Shown one piece after another: positions 56,672 through 64,000 of a stretch of DNA of 64,000 nt. Both the position numbers and the translations under genes were made by a program. How positions within the stretch are numbered: position 1 is the stretch's first letter; every line of letters starts with the position of its first letter. The notes under the pieces were generated by a model, which saw only the letters and a program-made list of their open reading frames with translations, was not told where the DNA came from and did not search any database. Origin of the DNA: Plecoglossus altivelis. Taxonomy: Eukaryota; Chordata; Actinopteri; Osmeriformes; Plecoglossidae. The stretch is from NCBI GenBank assembly GCA_036571765.1, contig BROE01000012.1, positions 9,039,969-9,103,968 on the forward strand. Reading direction: 5' to 3'.

Positions 56672-59600
56672 TCACTTCTTGGCAGGCACCCCTTCGGAGT
56701 AGTCCTCCAGCACACCAGCCAGATGGTCGTTGTGAGTTTTGAAGCGTCTCTTCTTCTGTCCGCCTGGCTTCTTCCTCTTCTGGATTGGTAGCTGAAGAAA
56801 ACCGAGCAACCAATCACAAACAAGGTTATTTTATGCATGGAAAGTTTGCATTGAGTAGGCTAGTTATTCATTTGGAACTTTTGATGTTCTCTAGAGAGGT
56901 AGACATATACCACTTTCTTTGGTCCTGTTTCCTGCATCGAAGAGATGCCCTGTCTCTTCAGATAGTCCTCAATCTTTTCCTCGTCCATGGAATCTACCGG
57001 AATACTGCGCCACAGCTTCTGGAATTCTGGGATTGGACAAGGAAGATTGAGGGACATGAAGTATTGCCTTCAATGATGCTGGTAACCACAAATCTGTGGC
57101 TTCACACCCTGCGAGTGATGCACATTAGACAAGCTCACCTTCATCTACGTCAAACTGACAGTGTTTATCGTTGTAAAATAGGATCTTTTTCTTGTCAGGC
57201 CTGGTCACAAAGATGATCTGATCTCCCAAAGCCTGAGAGAGTGAGCGAAAGAAAGCGAAGAATAAGCCTTTTCAGACAATTTAACTGTTGTTTTCATTTT
57301 GAAATGATCTACTGAGAAAATACAGTGACCCTTGAGTCTACCTAAATGTAGGTGAGGGAAAAAAAGAGAGCGTCTGTGTGTCTAACAGCATGCATGTACC
57401 TACACAAACCTGTATGTTATTATACATGTCAATTAGACTAGCAGGAGGATATGGCCCATCTCAGTGTGTGTGTGTGTGTCAGACCTTGATGGCCTTGGCA
57501 GAGTTTGGCAGGCCCTCCTCCACATCATCTAGCAGCACACCCCCCAGACCCAGCTGGTCGTGTTTGTCCAGCAGCCTCAGCAAAGCCTTCTTATCCTTCA
57601 GGTGGTACTTGGGCTTGAAGGCGTACTTCCCATCCCGGACCTCGATCTTGGCATTGTTAGCCAGGGCCTGGGGAGGTGGGGTTAGGTGGAGGTGAGACAA
57701 AGGGAGGGAGGAGGTAGAAGTGCAATGCTCTTTGCATTGACTTCCAAGTGTAGACAGGTACAGTATTGTGCAGGAACAGACCTTAGAAACACACACACAC
57801 ACACACACACACCTCAGTCATCAGCCATTGTTTCTGCTTCAGGCCAATGTCCAGCAGTTTGGTCTCATCCAGGATCTCCTCTAGGGTCAGGTGGTGTGTG
57901 TCCCCTCGCTGGTGTCTGGTCTGGGAGAGAAAACAAGCACACACGCACATAGACACACACAGGAATTACAACAAAGTAACTGGACAGCGGAATCAAATCC
58001 ACAATTCCCTGTAACCTGAAGACACCGTGACATAATATTGTTAATACCAGCTCACATAACAAAAAATCTGCTCAGAAAAACAGTGAAGGGGAAAGAATGA
58101 GCTGAAATTCCCCTTTTCTGTTGAACATGACAATATGGCTGATATTATGCAGCCAACAATGAGTCATGATGCTGGTGTGACATAGCAGTTGATCTGTCAT
58201 CAGTATGCTGAGTACGTTGTTTACTTTTCTCGTTTACAAGATGTTTGCTTTCTGGAGACAGGAGGAGGGACATTTCTACAGTCTCAGCTAAGCTAAGACG
58301 TTCTTGTAGCTCTGCTTGGCTGATGGGGCAGGGCTGCAGTATTGGCCTCAGGTCCTCTCACCTTCATATAATTGACGATCTTGGCCAGGCAGCCAAACTT
58401 GTAGCCAGAGCTACCAGTGAGAGCCTTTAGGTTAAAGCTGCCATTGCTGGAATCTGAGGAGAGAGGAGAGGAGGTGATGGTCCTGTGTGGGTCAAATGCT
58501 GTTTACATAAACACATGGGGGAACTTGATTTGTCGGTACAGGCACAGTGGAATAATGGGAGCAGTCCTAGAGGTGTATATCTGGAGGACAAAACAAATAC
58601 ACAGGGGTCAGAGTTGACAGCAGGTGAACAACAGGGCTTGTTTAACACAGGCAGGAAGCCTACATGACTTGAATTAAACATGATACTAAAGTATACTTCA
58701 TGTAATGTCATTAAAGAAATCCCATAGGTTATATCATATGATTAGTCTATGAAAAGACTGTGCTTTATGGGGAGGGCCTGGTTTGTAAGAGTGTCAAGAT
58801 GCTGCCTGCATCTCTGCCTATTGCTGCAGCCTTGAGCCTGGGCTCTGCTCCAGCCAATCAGGGCCTGACTCATGAATGATTCATCCTGTGGGCGGGTGCT
58901 GTTGTTGCTGTCTGGGCAGCCAACGAATAGGAACAGGGTACAGTGCGAGTGTGGCCAATGATTGAGCAGCACAGTCTCAAAGGGGTTGAGCCGGCATGAA
59001 CTGCAAGGAGTGGCAACAGGGAGGGGGGATGGAGAGTGAGAGAGAAAGAGAGAGCGATAGAGCGGTACGAATGAGGAGAGGCTAGAGGAAGAGGGAACAG
59101 GGGATGGGCTTGGGATTACAACCAAAAGAATATAGGAGAGGAGAGAGAGACAGCTGAAGGAGAGGAGAGAGAGAGAACTGAAGAAGGAGAGGAGAGAGAG
59201 ACAACTGAAGAAAAACAGAGACAGCCAGAGAGAGAAGAGGAGGAGGAATTCTTTTTTTTCCCCCTTTGCCAAAGCATCCTCTCAGGATCCACAGGAACAG
59301 TCAGGTGAGTCTACATGCTGGCCTGCTGAGTGTTTGCTTTAAATAAGAAAGGGAACTGTCTTTGAACCCCACAACCCCTTCTCCCATCCCCCCTCCCCTA
59401 CATGCCAGAGCGGCTAGAGGGTGGTTGAGAGTAGTCAGGCAGACAGACAGACACAGCGGGAGACGCCTCTGTATGCAGTCTGGGGCCTTGCAACATCTCA
59501 GGGAGGAGGCCGGTACTAGGACCGTCTGTCTGTGGATGGGCTGGAGGACATCGGGTCGCTAGGTGAAATGACATTAGGGGAGCGCACATCCGTGCAATCT

Positions 59601-62090
59601 TTCTTTCCTGTCTGTCCCCCTCTCATGTTCTCTCTCTCCCCTCTTTCTGTCACCTTCTCTTTTTTTTCTCTCTCTCTCCCTCCCCTCTCCCTCTGTCTCA
59701 CACGCAGGCTCTGGCACTTTGCTCCCATAACCTCATTATCAGCAGTGCATTAACAGGACTAGTGGAAGACTAGGATCAACATCTGCAGTCTACTGGTTTC
59801 TATCTGCTTTATGGATTAGCTGACTATGGCCTAAACCCCTGAGAAATGACTTGTAGTGTTGTTTTAATGCTGATGCTAAAGACATCCATCTGCAAATTCC
59901 AGACAAAATAAGATTCCAACTGAGTTCCCCGTTGATAAGGGGAATGTAACCTACTGCTAAGCTGAAATGTCAGGGATGGCAGGCTACCCTAGAACAGGAT
60001 TTCACTCCCATATCATATTACTTACTATATCAAGTGACACACACACAGAGCTAACCTGCTATTCTAAAGAACCTCTTCCACAATGCTTTGATAGGCTTAT
60101 GGGTGCAGACAACTGCCAGTGCAGACACACGCACACACCTTTCCCCATATCAACCTCTCCCTCTCTTCCTCCAACTCTCTCTTACCCCTCCATGTCGCTT
60201 GTGCACTCAACCAAACTGGGTCAGCAGACTCTTTATCTCTGGGGGTCTGCGTGTGCGTGTGTGCATGTAAGTGAGTGTACACACATCTTTAGCGAGCGTC
60301 AATCTAGAATGTGTGCGCATGGCAATTGCGTGCAAGTATGTGAGGGGGTGTGTGTGTGGGTGGGCAGTGCGAAGTGTGGCCATGCTGCACACTTCGCACG
60401 GTGCACAGTAGAGAGGAGAGACATGGGTGATAAAGAGGGATGTTTCCATCTACCATCTCTCTGAAGAGGTGGAGATCCCTATGTGAATCAGTCCTCTACA
60501 CTGGAAGTCCCTATGTCTATGCTGAGGCTGTCAGCATGTCTCTGGTCCCAAATCCACCCCACCAGATTACTAGGAAATGACTAACTCCCGTTCTCCTCTT
60601 CACCGCTCCTCCCCCCCCCTCCAGACCATGAACACCAGCACCTCCGCCCCGGTTCACCCCGCAGCCCCCCTGTCGCGCGTCTCCCTGCAGGCGCAGGAGG
60701 TCTACCCCTTCCACGACGGCTGGAACGTGGCCTGCTTCGTCATCCTGCTGCTTTTCATCCTGGCCGTGCTGTCGCTGGCCACCCTGGCCCTGCTCTACGA
60801 CGTGCTGGACTGCGGCTGCTGCTCCAAGGGCAAGACCCACCGCCAGCTGCTGGAGGAGAGGGAGGCGGGGCTGGAGCGGACTTCGAGTGGTGGGAAGTTG
60901 ATGGTGGGAGGGGTGTTGCAGAGAGTGGGTGGATGGAGGGGGAGGGGGGCAGGGGGGTCTGCCTCATGCCCCCTGCCCTGCATTTTAATAAAACTTTTCA
61001 ATGACTGACCAGGCTGACAGCACTGGCATCTAAGCTGTGTTGCACAGTACATAGGTGGTTGACTGTGGCTTGTACCCAGGGAGAAGAGGGGTTGGACAAA
61101 AGAGAAAGAGACAGAGTAGATTTCTCATCTCATTGAAATCCTGTTTTTCCTGTACGAAGCCACCAATCACATCGCTCCATCCGTCGCCACAGCAACTGAA
61201 CGCCCCCACAATGCGAGAGAAGCCAGCAACAAAGATGACGTCTGCCACAGACGACACAGTTCTCTGAACAAAAGGCAGCTGAAGAAGCCCAAGTTTGCCT
61301 ATGATTAGAAGAAAGCAGGCTCATAAAGTCAGAGAGAAGTGGGTCCTAACTGTTGTACAGGGTTCAAGGCCAAGGCCTAACACATACGGATGACATCTCC
61401 TTGTGACCCCAACAACTGTCAACTAACTAACTCTGCCATGTCTTGACTGAGAGAGGGGCAATTATACGGTAGAACACGCTGATGTAAATGTGCTATAATT
61501 GTCATTGAGCTATCTGCATTGTATTATTTAACTTGCCTTAAAAACAAAATAATGAAAAAAAAGCCTAAAACACAGTGGTCCATTCTAAATAAAGACCCAG
61601 GAGAACAATAATGTGTTTGTGATCAATACCAGTTTATCTACCAGGCTAGGAAGCTGATGTCGCCAGGATGATTCTCTCGGATCTCATTTAGTCACCATTT
61701 ACTTTGTGAATATCCATTTGACAGTTTCAACCAGGTCTAAGCCAACACAGGTAGAGTCCTGCATCAGGTCGACTGTCCAAGAAATCCTAACCTAGACCCA
61801 AGTACCCCTACTAAGATTGTGTTCACAGCAGGAGCAAAAGCTGAGCTACACTGAGACCAGGCTAGAAGAAGCCTAGCATGCCAGCCAGTGGTGACAGGCT
61901 TGAGGTTAGGTAGAATAGAGGAGTGTTTACCAGCGTTGTGTTTGGACCCCGAGGAGCTCTCTTTGTCAACTTTGGCTTTCTTCTTCTTGGAGGAACCTGA
62001 GTCAGAGGCTGCTGCTCTCTTCTCGACAGCAGGGGTGGACAGAGCCCTCTTCTTAAACAGCTCCCTCTCCCGCAGCAACGCTGGGTCCAT
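56672..62090 (-). CDS. gtf2e2: General transcription factor IIE subunit 2 (TFIIE-beta)
   Basis: Seven coding exons: 62090-61931, 58453-58362, 57920-57813, 57667-57485, 57232-57139, 57026-56911, 56791-56672, totalling 873 bases (290 residues; human 291). Phases agree. The protein starts MDPALLRERELFKKRALSTP, then a Ser/Lys-rich linker, KFGCLAKIVNYMK and QKQWLMTE (first winged helix), DGKYAFKPKYHLKDKKALLR, DQLGLGGVLLDDVEEGLPNS, RPDKKKILFYNDKHCQF, KLWRSIPVDSMDEEKIEDYL, KRQGISSMQETGPKK and a basic C-terminus KRKKPGGQKKRRFKTHN. Family knowledge: TFIIE-beta holds DNA upstream of the transcription bubble and, with TFIIE-alpha, recruits TFIIH to the RNA polymerase II pre-initiation complex. The first coding intron (58454-61930) contains smim18 on the other strand, as in mammals. 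Intact. Confidence 0.97.
57790..57811. repeat. (CA)n microsatellite
   Basis: About 11 CA units directly abutting the donor side of gtf2e2 coding exon 3 (exon end 57813). The reverse-strand donor is GTGTGTG, so the microsatellite itself supplies the intron's 5' splice site. Confidence 0.9.
59029..59230. repeat. GA-rich purine tract
   Basis: About 200 bases dominated by GAGA/GGAGA units, including near-repeats of a unit containing GAGAGAGACAACTGAAG (about 59140-59215). It lies immediately upstream of, and partly within, the probable smim18 5' UTR exon. A purine strand of this kind could serve as a GAGA-type or triplex-forming promoter element; this is inference. Confidence 0.7.
59230..59304 (+). 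other. smim18: Probable smim18 5' UTR exon
   Basis: A strong donor (TCAG then GTGAGT) ends at 59304. The smim18 coding exon starts right after a CCCCCCTCCAG acceptor (60614-60624), which implies an upstream non-coding exon. This donor is the best candidate in the region. The 5' limit is approximate. Confidence 0.45.
60628..61008 (+). CDS. smim18: Small integral membrane protein 18
   Basis: The whole coding sequence lies in one exon, starting four bases after a CCAG acceptor. The conserved core VYPFHDGWNVACFVILLLFI followed by a hydrophobic stretch and LLYDVLDCGCCSKGKT matches human SMIM18 (YPFHDNWNTACFVILLLF, YEVLDCCCCVKNKT). There is one transmembrane helix (about residues 32-56), and a Cys cluster at its inner end is a likely palmitoylation site. 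Function is unknown in the family. The frame predicts 126 residues against 95 in human; the last 40 or so are Gly/Arg-rich and not conserved, and the frame reads through an AATAAA at 60987-60992 only 14 bases before the stop. The gene is nested in the first coding intron of gtf2e2 on the opposite strand, a vertebrate-wide arrangement. Confidence 0.88.
   Translation: MNTSTSAPVHPAAPLSRVSLQAQEVYPFHDGWNVACFVILLLFILAVLSLATLALLYDVLDCGCCSKGKTHRQLLEEREAGLERTSSGGKLMVGGVLQRVGGWRGRGAGGSASCPLPCILIKLFND
61588..61593 (+). terminator. Likely smim18 poly(A) signal
   Basis: AATAAA about 580 bases past the smim18 stop. The earlier AATAAA at 60987 lies inside the open frame and would truncate it before the stop codon, so this later one is the better candidate. 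Confidence 0.5.
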
Positions 62091-62645
62091 CCTGACTAAG
62101 ACAAATGAGATCCATTTTAACATAAAGAAAAGTGTAAAAAAAAAATACAGGGAGCGATTTGATCTATGAGATGCCATCAAAAGAACAACCACTGAGCAAA
62201 GGCCAGCCCTCACAGTGGGATACGGTAATCTGATTGCAGTTGGAATGTATTTACAAGACCAGAACAGCTGTGTTGATATGGTTAGCAAGGGATTATGTTG
62301 ACTCACACAGACATGACACAATAACAGGATGAACAACTGAAAACGACATAATTGTTTGCTAAAATAGGAAGACCACACTTTAAAATTGACTTTAAATCAC
62401 AGCCGATCATTTGACAGGTTGCTATTTCTTAAACGTCTAGCCTACGTCTTTAAATATCAACTTGGTTTTGAACAAACTAGTTATAGGGTATACACAGGAT
62501 TAGATTGCCGGTAATTTGTTTGAAAGTATCCACCAAGTTCGACGACAGATAGGTAACAATGACGATGTTAGCATCAGCAAGGCACAGTTGCTAGCTACAG
62601 TAGAAAGCTTAATTGCGGCCAACGTGAACTTAAAAAGCTCCATAC

Positions 62646-62720
62646 CTTCTTTGATCGTGTGTCCTTTCAGCCAAACTGTTTTGCTGTCTTCCGTATTAAG
62701 CCACGTTCACTTTCAAATGG
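62646..62720 (-). other. gtf2e2: gtf2e2 first exon (5' UTR)
   Basis: A donor (AAGAAG then GTATGG) at 62646 on the reverse strand fits the acceptor TTAGTCAG just before the coding exon (exon start 62091). This gives a short untranslated first exon. The start of transcription is approximate. Confidence 0.5.
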
Positions 62721-62860
62721 CACGTTAGCCACATCCAAATAGATCCAGCTAGCTGCACAGCACCTTTCTCTTCCTTTCATTGGCTCTTTAGCTAGTCTAC
62801 ATCTAGCTAGCTCACCGTGTAGCTTTCTGACTTCCGTTACTTGTTCGATTTTTCGGAATT

Positions 62861-63457
62861 CTTGCCGCCTCCTGAATGCAATTCACAGACCGTGGCAACA
62901 TCCACCAAGGAAAAACTAGCTGCCATCTAGCGGTGATTCGGCAAACGGCATAATTTGCGTTGGAAAACAGCATAGGCTACTTCGCCCGTTTTCTCTTTCG
63001 CATTTGTTACATCATTTTCCCAGTTTAGGTTTTGACAATGGAGATTTAAGGTTTGTGTGTTTGTGCTTTTATGTGTGTGCATGTCTATCTGCGTCGAGGA
63101 TGGTGGATTTAGTGGCAGACAGCAGCTCTCTGTCAAGCATCTCGGTGTCTGAAACAGGAGCTAATAGGAAGGTCATCATCAACTCATTTTTCCTTGGCCC
63201 TGGTGTGGAAAGTGGTTGTGTGTTTGTGAACGTGTGTGCGTACGTGTGTGTATGAGAGAGAGAGAGGTTCTGTAGGAACAAGATGGGCCCTCAATAGTAA
63301 GGGCACCTCTCTTCTAATCTCTTTTTAACAGGTTAGCCAATTAAACATGTTTGGGCCAGAGGATTTGGGCCAATAGGCTTAATCACCAAGGTAACGCCAG
63401 CGGCATAACAATATTAAGAGACTGTGTTTCTTTGTATAGGCAACTCATTCTTGTTTT

Positions 63458-63495
<38 letters not shown>

Positions 63496-64000
63496 TGTGT
63501 GTGTGTGTGTGTATGTGGTGTGTGTAAATTCCTTGGTGTGTGTGTGCTTGTTGATGTGTGTGTGTGTGGAGATCGGGATGGGTGAGACGGGAGAGGGCAT
63601 TTTACAGGTAGGTCTATTTTTAATAACATCAAATACACCGTATGTATACAATCAACGTTCTTGTTTTTACACGTCCTCATAGATCAGAGGAACAAATTAG
63701 CATTTTCAAACCTCAAAATTAAAAATTCAGCAGCCCAGTAGAAAACGAGAGTACATAAATGATTGAACACGTGCGAGCCTAATTTGGGAGAAATACATTA
63801 TTGATGAATTACGCAAAGTCGCTGCAGACCCCAAGTTTTTTGACATCAGACGTTCTGATGAGGTATGAAGCGCAAGGCATAAATGATTCCGTTTCAGATG
63901 GCCCTCGGCTCACTACAACCATTAGTTAAAACAGCCACTTTTAACTCCTGCCAAACAAGACAGCTTACTGACGAAAAGACTTTTAAAAAGCCTCTTCCCA
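62861..64000. other. Terminal flank, no gene seen
   Basis: Upstream flank of gtf2e2 with two GT-rich tracts. No exon of the human neighbour genes (rbpms, gsr) was recognised. Confidence 0.45.
63460..63526. repeat. (TG)n microsatellite
   Basis: Long TG tract with single-base GG and TA interruptions. GT-rich sequence continues to about 63570. It is likely to be highly polymorphic. Confidence 0.95.

Overview
The window is nuclear DNA of a ray-finned fish, almost certainly a teleost. Genes have many short GT-AG exons, the intergenic DNA is AT-rich with CA/GA microsatellites, and every recognisable protein is the fish-like version of a vertebrate family. There are no bacterial operons, insertion sequences or CRISPR arrays. 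All exon borders were placed by hand from splice signals, reading phase and family conservation; no search was run.

Layout. (1) 1-2.4 kb: fabp2 (+), four exons. (2) 2.5-16.1 kb: usp53 (-), 14 coding exons. (3) 17.8-21.6 kb: myoz2 (-), five exons. (4) 24.3-31.9 kb: synpo2 (-), two long exons plus an alternative 3' exon; no PDZ-coding exon was found. The order fabp2-usp53-myoz2-synpo2 is the order on human 4q26. (5) 34.4-46.2 kb: three tandem slc22a7-like (OAT2-type) transporter genes (+), with identical lengths for coding exons 1-9. (6) 46.3-53.1 kb: dhx15 (-), the DEAH splicing helicase; exons 11 and 12 are present but riddled with small indels. (7) 54.2-55.8 kb: dctn6 (+), seven exons. (8) 55.85-62.7 kb: gtf2e2 (-), with smim18 (+) nested in its first coding intron, as in mammals (human 8p12).

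How the genes relate. myoz2 and synpo2 encode neighbouring Z-disc proteins of striated muscle and share a short basic motif. usp53 acts at cell junctions, fabp2 carries fatty acids in enterocytes, and slc22a7 transporters move organic anions. dhx15, dctn6 and gtf2e2 are housekeeping genes. Three gene pairs run tail to tail (fabp2/usp53, slc22a7 copy 3/dhx15, dctn6/gtf2e2) with facing poly(A) signals tens to about 180 bases apart.

Most worth checking: apparent gene conversion confined to the extracellular-loop segment of the three slc22a7 copies; the localised indel damage in dhx15, which looks like consensus error; the missing synpo2 PDZ exon; and the motif shared by myoz2 and synpo2.
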